DNA of 64,000 nucleotides from Streptomyces sp. UW30 (GCF_008042075.1 NZ_RDBN01000049.1:48847-112846); one strand, 5' to 3'. Counted from the stretch's first letter, positions 32,427 to 40,944 are shown. Numbers and translations are program-made. The notes: generated from the letters alone by a model not told the origin.

Positions 32427-34589
32427 ATGACGCCCCTGAGCACCGGGGACCCGGAGTCCATAGGCGGGTACACCCTTCTCGGTCGGCTCGGGGTGGGCGG
32501 CATGGGAGTCGTCTATCTGGGAGTCTCCGCCTCGGGACGGCAGGTCGCGGTCAAGCTCGTGCGCGGGTCGTACGCCCAGGAGGAAGAGTTCCGCACACGC
32601 TTCCGGCAGGAGATCGCGGCGGCGCGCAGAGTGAGCGGCGCCTTCACCGCGCCTGTCGTGGACGCCGACCCGGACGCCGACCGGCCGTGGATGGCGACGC
32701 TCCATGTGCCGGGGCCCACGCTTGCCGAAGTCGTGGCGAAGGAAGGTCCGCTGAGCGGGCGGAAACTGCGCGCGCTGGGGCTCGGGCTCACCGAGGCGCT
32801 GGGCGACATCCACCGGGCGGGCCTGGTGCACCGGGACCTCAAACCGGGCAACGTCCTGATGACCGAGGACGGGCCGCGCGTCATCGACTTCGGCATATCG
32901 CGCGCTTCCGACAACCAGAGCCTCACCGTGACCGGGCGCATCATCGGCACTCCGCCCTTCATGTCGCCGGAACAGCTGGCCTCTCCCCGAGAGGTCACCC
33001 CGGCCTCGGACGTCTTCTCGCTGGGGTCACTGCTGGTGTTCGCGGCCGTCGGCACAGGGCCGTTCGACGCCGACAGCCCCTATATGACCGGCTATCAGGT
33101 GATGCACGAATCCCCGGACCTCGACGGGGTGCCCGAAGCGCTCCTGCGCATCGTCGAGCGCTGCCTCGACAAGGACCCGGCCGCACGGCCGGAACCGGCG
33201 GATCTGCATCGCATGCTGCGGGCGCTGCCGGAATCCGACGCCACCGCGCCCCAGAGGGTCAGAGAGTCCGCGAAACCCCGGCCCCGCCCCGCCCCTTGGG
33301 GCGCGGCCACCGCCTCCGCGCACGCCGCGACCCGCACCGGATCCGGAGCCGGCAAGGGACGCCGGACCCGGATGCTGCTGGCCGGCCTCGGCACGGCGCT
33401 TGCCGTCGCGGGGTTGACCGTCGCGGCGGGCGTCTTCGTCTCGGGCCGGGACACGACCACCCCCTCCGACAACGCCGCCGCCACGGCCACCGCTCGTGCC
33501 GCGTCGCTGCCCGACGGCTGGCGACCGTGGCGCACGGCCCTTCGGTACGACGTGCCGGGTGTCCCTCTCGACTACCAGGCCCCCGGATGCGTGGCGGACG
33601 GAACGGCCCTGTTCTGCGGCGGTACGGGCTTCACGGCCGCCAGGATCGACGCGGCCTCCGGCCGCACCCTGTGGCGAGCCGGCACCCGCCCTCAGGGGGT
33701 GCAACCGATCGGCGTCCGCGACGGATTGGTCTACGTCTACGAGGATCCGGACGATACGACCAGGCGCCTGGTGGCCCTCGATGCCGGTACCGGACACCGG
33801 CGGTGGCAACGCGACATCAGCGGGTCCGAGGACGCGATCCTGTACGACGGAGGACTGCTGACCCTGTCCGACGACCACGCGTGGTTCGTCGCCTACGGTC
33901 CTTCCGGCAAGGAACTGTGGCGGGCGCCCTCGTTGGACGAGTACTGCACCACGTCGGTGCTGGGAGGCACCCCTTACGCCCTGTGCTCGGCCGGCACCGA
34001 GCCCGGCCAGGCCCCGGTCGACCTGATGAAGCTCGAACCCGGCAGCCTGACGGAAACCGCCGCACTGCCCCGGAAGGCGCAAGCGCTCGGCGCTGTGGGC
34101 GGGCAACCCCTGTTCCTCGCCCCCCAGACCGCGAAGGACGTCTACGAATCCGGGTACGAACGGCCGTACAACGCGCTGCTGCGAGTGGACCCGGAGACCC
34201 GGCAGGTCAGACGGATACCGCTGGCACGTCCGCTGACCGGCGCGGCCACGCTGGTGGACGGCGTCGTCTACTTCGTCCGGTCCAACGGGTCGGTCACCGC
34301 GGTGTCGGCGGACAGCGGCAGGCAACTCTGGCAGAAGACGACGGACATGGAGAGTCTGTCCGCGCCCGTGGTGTCGGCGACGTACAAGCGGGTCTATTTC
34401 TCCAACCGCTTCGGCCGTCTGCTGGCACTGGACAGCCGCACCGGAGCGGAGGTGTGGCGCACCTCCGCGCTGGACGACCCTGGGGACAAGGCTCAGGGCA
34501 CCCCGCCGCGCGTGCTGCTCGTCAAGGACGCGATCGTGGCGACGGCCGGCGACACGGCCTTCTCCCGTAGCCCCGACGGGTCCACCTGA
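32427..34589 (+). CDS. Ser/Thr protein kinase with extracellular PQQ-like beta-propeller
   Basis: The product is 720 residues. Kinase domain about 13-270: GVGGMGVVYLG loop, Lys43 (VAVKLV), HRDLKPGN with Asp137, DFG at 154-156, GTPPFMSPEQL. A basic/Pro linker leads to one membrane helix at about 312-334 (LLAGLGTALAVAGLTVAAGVF). Outside is a PQQ-type propeller (about 360-720) with the repeats VYFVRSNGSVTAVSADSGRQLW, GRLLALDSRTGAEVWRTS and similar, seen in pieces. This is the Streptomyces kinase class thought to sense an envelope ligand through the propeller. It is monocistronic, converging on a 9-bp hairpin with the next gene. Confidence 0.9.
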   Translation: MTPLSTGDPESIGGYTLLGRLGVGGMGVVYLGVSASGRQVAVKLVRGSYAQEEEFRTRFRQEIAAARRVSGAFTAPVVDADPDADRPWMATLHVPGPTLAEVVAKEGPLSGRKLRALGLGLTEALGDIHRAGLVHRDLKPGNVLMTEDGPRVIDFGISRASDNQSLTVTGRIIGTPPFMSPEQLASPREVTPASDVFSLGSLLVFAAVGTGPFDADSPYMTGYQVMHESPDLDGVPEALLRIVERCLDKDPAARPEPADLHRMLRALPESDATAPQRVRESAKPRPRPAPWGAATASAHAATRTGSGAGKGRRTRMLLAGLGTALAVAGLTVAAGVFVSGRDTTTPSDNAAATATARAASLPDGWRPWRTALRYDVPGVPLDYQAPGCVADGTALFCGGTGFTAARIDAASGRTLWRAGTRPQGVQPIGVRDGLVYVYEDPDDTTRRLVALDAGTGHRRWQRDISGSEDAILYDGGLLTLSDDHAWFVAYGPSGKELWRAPSLDEYCTTSVLGGTPYALCSAGTEPGQAPVDLMKLEPGSLTETAALPRKAQALGAVGGQPLFLAPQTAKDVYESGYERPYNALLRVDPETRQVRRIPLARPLTGAATLVDGVVYFVRSNGSVTAVSADSGRQLWQKTTDMESLSAPVVSATYKRVYFSNRFGRLLALDSRTGAEVWRTSALDDPGDKAQGTPPRVLLVKDAIVATAGDTAFSRSPDGST

Positions 34590-34617
34590 CCGGACGGTGC
34601 CGCCCGATCCGGTCAGT
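34587..34617. terminator. Bidirectional hairpin overlapping two stop codons
   Basis: CTGACCGGA (34587-34595) pairs perfectly with TCCGGTCAG (34609-34617), 13-nt loop. Each arm contains the stop codon of one of the convergent genes. Confidence 0.6.
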
Positions 34618-35266
34618 GGGAACGCGGGTGCTCGCCGGCGTCGGCCTCGGCGGTGGTCCTCAGGTCGTCAAGCCACGCTTCGAGGCCCCCGGCGAGGGCC
34701 GCGGTCGCGGTGGGCACGTCTGCTTCGACCTGGTCGCCGGTCCAGGTTTCCTCGGTGTGGACGCGCACGCCGCCCTTGACCTTCTTGAAGGTCCACAGAT
34801 GGACGCCCTCGTCGATACGCAGCCCCTCACCGATCGCGGGTCCGCTCCACAGGATGCAGTCGTGGCGCCTCAGTTCCTGGACGGTGGAGGTGATGGCGAG
34901 TGTGGTGGCGGGCGTCGTGGGGGTGGCGGGCGCGGGGGTCGTCCACCGGAACCGCGAACCCGGCTTCAGACGGCCGGAGTCGAGACGTTCGGCGGTGGTG
35001 ACGGGCGGCTGCCAGGACGGCCAGCGTTCGACGTCGGTCTGCAGCTTCCAGACCGTGCTCAGTGGCGCCTTGATCAGGACGTCGGACTCGTAGCGGATGA
35101 GGGCGTCGGAGTCGACGCCTCGCCCGCCGCACCGGGACGACGTACCGCCATGAGGTGTGGCCTGGGCGGTCGGGATGGTGCTCGCGAGAACGGCGGCGAC
35201 GGCAAGCGCGGTCGTGACCGCGGCCTTACCCGCGCGGGGTGACTTCGACGGGCCGGTGCTGAACAT
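34613..35266 (-). CDS. Secreted SRPBCC (START-like) family protein
   Basis: The product is 217 residues. A signal peptide (basic start, hydrophobic core about 14-30, A-Q-A cleavage near 36) is followed by a polyketide-cyclase/dehydrase-type SRPBCC fold: SDVLIKAPLSTVWKLQTDVERWPSWQPPV at the first strand and helix, seen in pieces, then SRFRWTTPAPA, LAITSTVQEL, HLWTFKKVKGG and a long C-terminal helix with LAGGLEAWLDDLR. Export is unusual for this fold, which normally binds hydrophobic ligands in the cytosol. ATG at 35266 follows AGAGGAACC. It is 57 bp past an MDR gene start side and may be co-transcribed after it. Confidence 0.82.
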   Translation of the reverse strand: MFSTGPSKSPRAGKAAVTTALAVAAVLASTIPTAQATPHGGTSSRCGGRGVDSDALIRYESDVLIKAPLSTVWKLQTDVERWPSWQPPVTTAERLDSGRLKPGSRFRWTTPAPATPTTPATTLAITSTVQELRRHDCILWSGPAIGEGLRIDEGVHLWTFKKVKGGVRVHTEETWTGDQVEADVPTATAALAGGLEAWLDDLRTTAEADAGEHPRSH

Positions 35267-35323
35267 GGGGTTCCTCTCGATTCGTTGCGGTGATCGGGTC
35301 GGGCCACTCGGGTGCGGTGCTTG

Positions 35324-36373
35324 CTAGGGGTTCAGTACGACCTTTCCGGCGACGGTGCCCGACTCGGCCAGGCGCAGGGCGTCGGCGATGCGGGTGAGCG
35401 GCAGTTGCGCGGCGATCTGGGCCGTGACCTCGCCGCGCTGGAGGGCGGCGAAGACCTGCGTGAGGTCGCTGCGCAGACGGGCGCGGAAGCGGTTCTTGGC
35501 CAGGGCCCGGCCGGCCCAGACATTGAAGAAGTACGCGCGGCGGCGGCCCGGCAGGGCGTTCCACAGCCACACCCGGCCGAGCAGCTTGAGCACGGGCCAC
35601 TGCTTGGAGCCCTCGTCGTCCCTGGTCGAGGCGCTGCCGTACGAGACGAGCGTGCCGCCGGGGGCGAGGAGTCGCCAGGAGTCGACGATGCCGCGGCCGC
35701 CGATGTGGTCGAAGACGGCGTCCACCCCCTGCGGGGCGAGTTCGCGGATCCGGGCGGCGACGTCGGCGGCGCGGTAGTCGACCGGGGCGACTCCCCGTTC
35801 CCTCAGGGCGTCGTGGTGGCGCTCGGACGCCGTGCCGATCACCCGGGCGCCCGCGGCCTGGGCGAGCTGGACCAGGACCGAACCGACACCGCCGTTCGCG
35901 CCGTGCACCACGACGGTGTGCCCCGCACGGACGCGGGCCTTGCGGTGCAGCATCTGCCAGGCGGTGATGCCGTTGACGACGAGGGTCTCCGCCTCCGCCG
36001 CGCCGATCCCGTCGGGCACCGGCACCACGTCCGCCGCGTCGACGAGCACATGGCTGGCCCAGCCGCCGACCTTGACCAGCGCGGCGACCCGAGTGCCGGC
36101 CAGGCCGGGCTCGACGCCCTCGCCGGTCGCCAGCACCGTACCCACGAGGTCGTAGCCGGGGACGAACGGGAAGGGGGGCTGGTCGTAGTAGCGGCCGCGC
36201 CGCATCTGCTGCTCGGCGAAGGAGACGCCGGTCGCCTCCATCCGGATCACGACCTGACCAGGGCCCGCGGCGGGTACGGCTCCCTGCCGGATCCGAAGCC
36301 CTTCGGGCTCGACCTTGCCCGGCAGAACGACCTCGACGAGTCCTTCGGCGTTCGCGGCGTTCATGGCATTCAT
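35324..36373 (-). CDS. MDR-superfamily quinone-oxidoreductase-like enzyme
   Basis: The product is 349 residues, ATG at 36373 with GGAGG 5 nt upstream (the in-frame GTG at 36385 would be inside that ribosome site). N-terminal GroES-like domain with ATGVSFAEQQMRRG and PFVPGYDLVGTV; NADPH loop VVVHGANGGVGSVLVQLA; C-terminal LRLAESGTVAGKVVL. No structural-zinc cysteines. The segment RVWLWNALPGRRRAYFFNVW is the family's membrane-associating or substrate loop as in synaptic-vesicle VAT-1-like reductases. Divergent from a TetR gene that probably represses it. Confidence 0.87.
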   Translation of the reverse strand: MNAMNAANAEGLVEVVLPGKVEPEGLRIRQGAVPAAGPGQVVIRMEATGVSFAEQQMRRGRYYDQPPFPFVPGYDLVGTVLATGEGVEPGLAGTRVAALVKVGGWASHVLVDAADVVPVPDGIGAAEAETLVVNGITAWQMLHRKARVRAGHTVVVHGANGGVGSVLVQLAQAAGARVIGTASERHHDALRERGVAPVDYRAADVAARIRELAPQGVDAVFDHIGGRGIVDSWRLLAPGGTLVSYGSASTRDDEGSKQWPVLKLLGRVWLWNALPGRRRAYFFNVWAGRALAKNRFRARLRSDLTQVFAALQRGEVTAQIAAQLPLTRIADALRLAESGTVAGKVVLNP

Positions 36374-36404
36374 GGCGACCTCCACAGAGTCTGAGTTACT
36401 CGGC

Positions 36405-36471
36405 TTCGCGTTAGTTAGAAGCTATAACTCAGATTCGGGAGAGTCAATAGCTTCAGTGATAACCTCTAACT
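36405..36471. promoter_or_regulatory. AT-rich divergent promoter with probable TetR sites
   Basis: The roughly 98-bp gap between the MDR and TetR genes is strikingly AT-rich. GTTAGTTAGAAGCTATAAC (36411-36429) is a partial dyad, and TAGCTTC/GAAGCTA occurs on both sides (36417-36423 and 36449-36455), as expected for a TetR operator pair. The TetR start ATG follows GATAACCTCTAACT with no purine-rich ribosome site. Confidence 0.5.
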
Positions 36472-37134
36472 ATGGTGAACTCGGAAGCGAAGACCCCGCG
36501 TGAGCGCTACCGCGCCCAGGTGCGTACGGAGATCAAGCAGCGCGCGTGGGAACAGATCGCCACGGCGGGCGCGTCCGCACTCTCCCTCAACGCGATCGCC
36601 AAGCAGATGGGCATGAGCGGACCCGCTCTGTACCGGTACTTCGGCGGCCGCGACGATCTGATCACCGAGCTCGTCAGGGACGCGTACCGAAGCCTCGCCG
36701 ACACCTTCAGCGCGGCCGCGCAGGCCGGAGCGGATGCGGCCGGGCTGGCGCACGCCTTGCGGGGATGGGCCCTGCAGGACCCCCAGCGTTACTTCCTCAT
36801 CTACGGCACGCCGGTCCCCGGCTACCAGGCGCCCGACGACACCACCGCGATCTCGGCGGAGATCATGGCAACCCTGCTGAACGCCTGTGCCGCGCTGCCC
36901 TTGGGCGGACCGGCGACACCGTTCGACGCGCACCTCGAGGACCACCGGGACTGGGCGGGCGACCATCCCGCTCCGCCCGCGGCGCTCCACCGGGCCCTGA
37001 GTTTCTGGACCCGGCTGCACGGCGTTCTGTCCCTGGAACTCGCCGGCCAGTTCACCGGTATGGGAATCGACCCCGCACTGCTCTTCGCCGCCGAGCTGGA
37101 CGACCTGGTCACCGGCGCGCCCTCCCCCGGGTGA
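36472..37134 (+). CDS. TetR-family regulator
   Basis: The product is 220 residues. HTH at about 15-62: IKQRAWEQIATAGASALSLNAIAKQMGMSGPALYRYF, in pieces, with GGRDDLITELV. The C-terminal domain (FLIYGTPVPGYQAP, LSFWTRLHGVLSLELAGQF) is the TetR_C_13/WHG type. Likely leaderless mRNA since the ATG lacks a ribosome site. Divergent arrangement suggests it controls the MDR gene and itself. Confidence 0.87.
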   Translation: MVNSEAKTPRERYRAQVRTEIKQRAWEQIATAGASALSLNAIAKQMGMSGPALYRYFGGRDDLITELVRDAYRSLADTFSAAAQAGADAAGLAHALRGWALQDPQRYFLIYGTPVPGYQAPDDTTAISAEIMATLLNACAALPLGGPATPFDAHLEDHRDWAGDHPAPPAALHRALSFWTRLHGVLSLELAGQFTGMGIDPALLFAAELDDLVTGAPSPG

Positions 37135-37317
37135 CGCCGACAGGCAGGGCGACCGCCGCAGGCCACCGCCCCACCGCCCCACTACCCCACCGCTGGTGAC
37201 CCTCACCGATCCGGACAACACTGAATTGCGGGGCGGCCGCGTCGTCGAGCAGCGCGTGTTCGCCGAGGTCCGACCTGTCGGCATCCGGCGCTGCCCGGAC
37301 AAGCACAGGAGGTCACC

Positions 37318-37893
37318 GTGGCGCACATCAGCATCATCGGCACCGGCAAGATGGGCCAGGCGATCGCCGGCCTCGCCGCCAAGGGCGGCCACACCGTCGA
37401 GCAGCTCAACACCTCCGCCGGTGACAAGCCGGTGACCGGCGACATCGTGGTGCTCGCGGTCCCGTATCCGGCCGTCGCCGACATCGTCGCCGAACGTGGT
37501 GATCAACTCGTCGGCAAGGTGGTCGTGGACATCACGAACCCGATCGACTCCGCGACGTTCGACGGGCTGACCGTTGCGGCCGACAGCTCGGCCGCCGCCG
37601 AGATCGCGGCGGCGCTGCCCGAGGCGCGGGTCCTCAAGGCGTTCAACACCAACTTCGCGGCCACCCTCGCCGCCGGCACCGTCGGGGGGCAGCCCACCAC
37701 GGTGCTCATCGCGGGCGAGGACGCGGACGCCAAGGCACTGCTGGCCGACGTGGTCGGCGCGGCCGGCCTGCGGGCCGTGGACGCCGGCGGGCTGAAGCGA
37801 GCCCGTGAGCTGGAGGCGATGGCGTTCCTGCAGATCAGCCTCGCGGCCGCCGAGAAGATCTCGTGGACCGGCGGGTTCGGCGTCGTCTCCTGA
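37318..37893 (+). CDS. NADP-binding reductase, F420H2:NADP-oxidoreductase-like family
   Basis: The product is 191 residues; GTG at 37318 follows GGAGGTCACC. A Rossmann fold starts at once (ISIIGTGKMGQAIAGLAAKGG), then IVVLAVPYPAV, VVVDITNPID, LKAFNTNFA and a C-terminal helix KRARELEAMAFLQISLA. This is the short family of NADPH-dependent F420 reductase/Npcnor-like proteins. The N-T-S after strand 2 in place of basic residues leaves NADP versus NAD preference open. It follows the TetR gene by about 180 bp and seems separate. Confidence 0.82.
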   Translation: MAHISIIGTGKMGQAIAGLAAKGGHTVEQLNTSAGDKPVTGDIVVLAVPYPAVADIVAERGDQLVGKVVVDITNPIDSATFDGLTVAADSSAAAEIAAALPEARVLKAFNTNFAATLAAGTVGGQPTTVLIAGEDADAKALLADVVGAAGLRAVDAGGLKRARELEAMAFLQISLAAAEKISWTGGFGVVS

Positions 37894-37894
37894 C

Positions 37895-37941
37895 CCAGAC
37901 TTTGGACCGTGGATGACTTTGGACTGTGAATCCAAATCTGG
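37895..37941. promoter_or_regulatory. Inverted and direct repeats before the DauR-like gene
   Basis: GACTTTGGAC occurs at 37898-37907 and 37915-37924, and CCAGACTTTGGA (37895-37906) is nearly the reverse complement of TCCAAATCTGG (37931-37941). The set ends 72 bp before the regulator start and could be its autoregulatory operator; it might equally be a weak terminator for the reductase gene. Confidence 0.45.
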
Positions 37942-38012
37942 ACAGTTGAGCCAGCCGTGGATATCGTTCCTGTTCCCCAGGCAGCCTGGGTGCCCACAGC
38001 GGAAGAGGATCC

Positions 38013-38642
38013 ATGGACCACGGCACGGACGAGCACTTCATCCGGGAGGCCGAGAAGATCGCCGTGGCCCTGGGCCGGATGTTCCCCGGCCTGTGCGAAG
38101 TGGTCCTGCACGATCTGCGTGACCCGCAGCATGCGATCCGGGCGATCGAGAACAACCTCTCCGGCCGCCAGGTCGGGGATTCCGCGACCGAGCTGGGACT
38201 CGCCCGCATCGCCGACCCGCAGTACCCGAGCGTCATCCAGAACTACCCGGGCCGGTTCCCCGACGGCCGCCCCGCGAAGAGCACCTCCATCGGCATCAAG
38301 AACGCGGCGGGCGAATACATCGCGGCCCTGTGCCTGAACCTCGACGTCTCCGTGCTGTCACCGGTGACACTCGCCCTGTCCAACCTGGTCGCCACCGACA
38401 CCGAGCACCGCGACCAGCCCCTGGAGACCCTGCGCAACCGCAACGCGCGCGAGCTGCGCCGGACGGTCGAGGCGCTGGCCGCGGAACGCGGAGGCACGCC
38501 GAGGTCGCTGAGCCGGGAGGGCAAGAAGGCGCTCGTACGGCAGCTGCACCAGGACGGCTACTTCGACTCGCGCGACGCCGCGCAGGCCATCGCGGACCTG
38601 CTCGGCGTGTCCCGGGCGACCGTCTACAACTACACGAAGTGA
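38013..38642 (+). CDS. YheO-like PAS/HTH regulator (DauR family)
   Basis: The product is 209 residues. An N-terminal YheO-like PAS domain (about 8-120: FPGLCEVVLHDLRDPQHAI, STSIGIKNAAGEYIAALCLNLD) is followed by a C-terminal DauR-type HTH (about 150-209: LSREGKKALVRQLHQDGYFDSRDAAQAIA, LLGVSRATVYNY, in pieces). DauR represses D-arginine utilisation in Pseudomonas aeruginosa. The next two genes encode RidA and a D-amino-acid PLP enzyme with 10- and 69-bp gaps, which supports a role as local regulator of D-amino-acid breakdown. Confidence 0.87.
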   Translation: MDHGTDEHFIREAEKIAVALGRMFPGLCEVVLHDLRDPQHAIRAIENNLSGRQVGDSATELGLARIADPQYPSVIQNYPGRFPDGRPAKSTSIGIKNAAGEYIAALCLNLDVSVLSPVTLALSNLVATDTEHRDQPLETLRNRNARELRRTVEALAAERGGTPRSLSREGKKALVRQLHQDGYFDSRDAAQAIADLLGVSRATVYNYTK

Positions 38643-38652
38643 AAGGGTCTTC

Positions 38653-39072
38653 ATGACCACCGCCGGTTCGACCACTGATCCCGTTCCCGCGGCGCCGGCC
38701 CTGATCGACAGTGCGGAGCTGACAGCGCCGGCCGGCCACTACTCGCACATCGCCGTGCACCGCGGTCTCGCCCACATCTCCGGCCAGCTGCCCGTCACAC
38801 CCGACGGCGACAAGCTCACCCGGGAGCCGTTCGCCGTCCAGGCCGAGCAGGTGCTGCGCAACATCGACGCCTGTCTGGCCGGCGCCGGCACCAGCCGCGA
38901 CCGGCTGGTGTCCGTCACCGTGTACGTGACCGACATCGGGGACTGGCCCGCGTTCGATCGCCTCTACGCGCAGTGGCTGGGATCTCACCGCCCCCAGCGC
39001 GCGGTGGCCGGCGTGAAGGAGCTGCACTACGGATCGGCCGTGGAGGTGCACGCCGTTGCCGCCGTCGACTGA
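38653..39072 (+). CDS. RidA-family reactive-intermediate deaminase
   Basis: The product is 139 residues, a YjgF/YER057c/UK114 trimeric protein. Motifs: HIAVHRGLAHISGQLPVTPDG, QVLRNIDACLAGAG, VSVTVYVTDIGDWPAF, and RAVAGVKELHYGSAVEVHAVA with the catalytic Arg. RidA hydrolyses 2-aminoacrylate and other imines set free by PLP-dependent dehydratases. It sits 10 bp after the DauR-like gene and right before a D-serine-dehydratase-family gene, an apt partner. Confidence 0.9.
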   Translation: MTTAGSTTDPVPAAPALIDSAELTAPAGHYSHIAVHRGLAHISGQLPVTPDGDKLTREPFAVQAEQVLRNIDACLAGAGTSRDRLVSVTVYVTDIGDWPAFDRLYAQWLGSHRPQRAVAGVKELHYGSAVEVHAVAAVD

Positions 39073-39141
39073 CCCCCGCACGTCGTACCTCCCGCACATC
39101 GGCCTCGGCCCGGCCTCTCTCAAGAACACGGAAGTCGCCCT

Positions 39142-40308
39142 GTGAACAGCACCCCGCCCGCCCCCGCACGGACCCTGGCCGATCCCGACACCCCGTTCGC
39201 CGTCGTCGACGTACACAAGGCCCGGCGCAACATCGAGCGCCTCGCGGTCAGGGCCGACCGGCTCGGCGTCGCCCTGCGCCCGCACGTCAAGACGGCCAAG
39301 AGCCTCGACGTCGCCGCCCTCCTGCACGGCGGCACACCCTGCCCCGTCACCGTCTCCACCCTCGCCGAGGCCGAGGCGTTCGCCGACGGCGGCTACACCG
39401 ACATCACGTACGCCGTCGGCATCGACCCCCACAAGCTGCCCCGCGTGATCGCCCTCCTGCGCCGCGGGGTCACCCTGCGCATCATCCTGGACAGCACCGA
39501 GCAGGCGGCATGCGTCGCGGAAGCCGCCCGCGCGGCCGGCCTCGGCATCCCCACCCAGATCGAGATCGACTGCGACGGCCACCGCGGCGGCGTCAGGACC
39601 GACGCCCCCGCACTCGTCGACATCGGCCGCACCCTGCACGACGCCGGCTGCCTGGACGGCGTCCTGGTCCACGCGGGCGAGTCCTACTTCGCCCACACCC
39701 CCGAAGAGCAGCGGCTGGCCGCGCGGAACGAACGCGACACCGCCGTCGCTGCCGCCGGGAAGCTGCGCGCGGCCGGACTGCCGGTGCACACCGTCAGCGT
39801 CGGCTCGACCCCCACCGCGCACGCCGTCGAGGACCTCACCGGCGTCACCGAGCTGCGCGCCGGCAACTACGTCTTCTTCGACCTGGTCATGGCCGGACTG
39901 GGCGTCTGCCGGATCGACGACCTCGCTCTGTCGGTCGTCGTCACCGTCATCGGCCACCGCCCCGAGTACGGCTGGATCCTCACCGACGGCGGCTGGATGG
40001 CCATGTCCCGTGACCGCGGCACCGCGGGCCAGCCCCAGGACCAGGGCTACGGCCTGGTCACCGACCTGCGCGGGAATCTCGTCGAGGGCCTGGTGATGAG
40101 CGCCGCGAGCCAGGAACACGGCACTCTCACCGTGCGCGACGGCGCCGTCCTGCCCGACCTGCCCGTCGGCACCCGCCTGCGCATCCTGCCCAACCACGCG
40201 TGCGCGACCGCGGCCCAGCACCGGGGCTACCACGTCATCGACAGCACCCGGCCGGCGCACGACGCGCCCGCCGTCCAGGCCGTCTGGGGCCGGGTCAGCG
40301 GCTGGTGA
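39142..40308 (+). CDS. Fold-III PLP enzyme, D-serine dehydratase / D-threonine aldolase family
   Basis: The product is 388 residues from GTG 39142. The N-terminal alanine-racemase-like barrel carries the PLP lysine Lys50 (LRPHVKTAKS); YAVGIDPHKLPRV, IEIDCDGHRGG and VSVGSTPTA follow. The C-terminal domain ends in LPNHACATAAQH with His352 and Cys354 as predicted zinc ligands, the H-x-C pair of eukaryotic-type D-serine dehydratase and D-threonine aldolase. D-serine dehydration would release 2-aminoacrylate, which the adjoining RidA removes. D-threonine aldolase or another D-3-hydroxy-amino-acid activity is equally possible from sequence. Confidence 0.88.
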   Translation: MNSTPPAPARTLADPDTPFAVVDVHKARRNIERLAVRADRLGVALRPHVKTAKSLDVAALLHGGTPCPVTVSTLAEAEAFADGGYTDITYAVGIDPHKLPRVIALLRRGVTLRIILDSTEQAACVAEAARAAGLGIPTQIEIDCDGHRGGVRTDAPALVDIGRTLHDAGCLDGVLVHAGESYFAHTPEEQRLAARNERDTAVAAAGKLRAAGLPVHTVSVGSTPTAHAVEDLTGVTELRAGNYVFFDLVMAGLGVCRIDDLALSVVVTVIGHRPEYGWILTDGGWMAMSRDRGTAGQPQDQGYGLVTDLRGNLVEGLVMSAASQEHGTLTVRDGAVLPDLPVGTRLRILPNHACATAAQHRGYHVIDSTRPAHDAPAVQAVWGRVSGW

Positions 40309-40325
40309 TCAGGCACGGACCGCAG

Positions 40326-40352
40326 AAGGCCCAGGTCAGAGACCTGGGCCTT
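40326..40352. terminator. Strong rho-independent-like terminator
   Basis: AAGGCCCAGGTC (40326-40337), AGA loop, GACCTGGGCCTT (40341-40352), followed by TCTCTCT. A perfect 12-bp stem 17 bp past the PLP enzyme's stop. Confidence 0.8.
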
Positions 40353-40473
40353 TCTCTCTGTCCAGAGGGATCAGGTCTCGCTTCCGGACCGATCTCGCAA
40401 AGCGGTTGTTGCAGTTCGGATCTGTGCCGACGACCACAGCGAACGGGACCGCCCTTGGCGCATACTGGGGGCA

Positions 40474-40695
40474 ATGACAAAGCCAGCTGCTCCGAAGCGC
40501 CATCTGCCTACCAGCCCCTTCAAGGCCCCGGTCACCCCGGCTCCCAAGCACTTCGCCGTGGGCGACCAGGTCACACACGACATGTACGGTCTCGGCCGGG
40601 TCATCGGCATCGAGGACGGAATCGCGGCACTCGTGGATTTCGGCTCGTCGCAGATGCGGATCCTGAGCCCGTACTCCAAGATGACCAAGCTGTAG
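40474..40695 (+). CDS. Small CarD-N-terminal-like/KOW-type protein
   Basis: The product is 73 residues, GGGGGC just before the ATG. A basic, Pro-rich N-tail (about 1-26) is followed by a compact beta domain, FAVGDQVTHDMYGLGRVIGI, EDGIAALVDFGSSQMRIL, of the type seen at the N-terminus of CarD/CdnL RNA-polymerase-binding proteins or Tudor/KOW-like barrels. It lacks the DNA-binding C-terminal half of CarD. A role with RNA polymerase or nucleic acid is only suggested. It stands between two hairpins, so it is transcribed alone. Confidence 0.75.
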   Translation: MTKPAAPKRHLPTSPFKAPVTPAPKHFAVGDQVTHDMYGLGRVIGIEDGIAALVDFGSSQMRILSPYSKMTKL

Positions 40696-40722
40696 GACCG
40701 CTGTGCCCGGTCACGGCACACC

Positions 40723-40741
40723 AGGTCCCCTTCAGGGACCT
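40723..40741 (+). terminator. Short hairpin after the CarD-like gene
   Basis: AGGTCCC (40723-40729) and GGGACCT (40735-40741) with a 5-nt loop, 28 bp past the stop. Confidence 0.5.
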
Positions 40742-40761
40742 GTAGTGAAAGAGAGACTCTC

Positions 40762-40944
40762 ATCGATCTGACGTCGCTGTTCTCCGCCCTGGAAGGGCAA
40801 ACCCGCAGCTCCACCGCGGCATCGCCGCCTCCGGCGACGAACCCCTTCCAGGCTCCGGACTTCGGGGAGGACGAGACCTTCCCGCTCGACGACGCGCAGG
40901 AGCCCACCTCGGGCATGCGTGCGGCGCGCCCCGAGGCGGCCTAG
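40762..40944 (+). other. Possible small reading frame without a normal start codon
   Basis: From about 40762 to the TAG at 40942-40944 a frame reads IDLTSLFSALEGQT, then a Ser/Pro linker, NPFQAPDFGEDETFP and LDDAQEPTSG. Its amphipathic start and acidic tail look protein-like and it has strong third-position GC, but the only start-like codon near AAAGAGAG is ATC. It may be a mutated small gene. 40945-41251 shows no other gene. Confidence 0.25.

Noticed and set aside
38296..40260. Minus-strand open frame of 654 codons across RidA and the PLP enzyme
   Set aside because: It spans three well-supported plus-strand genes and shows no domain.
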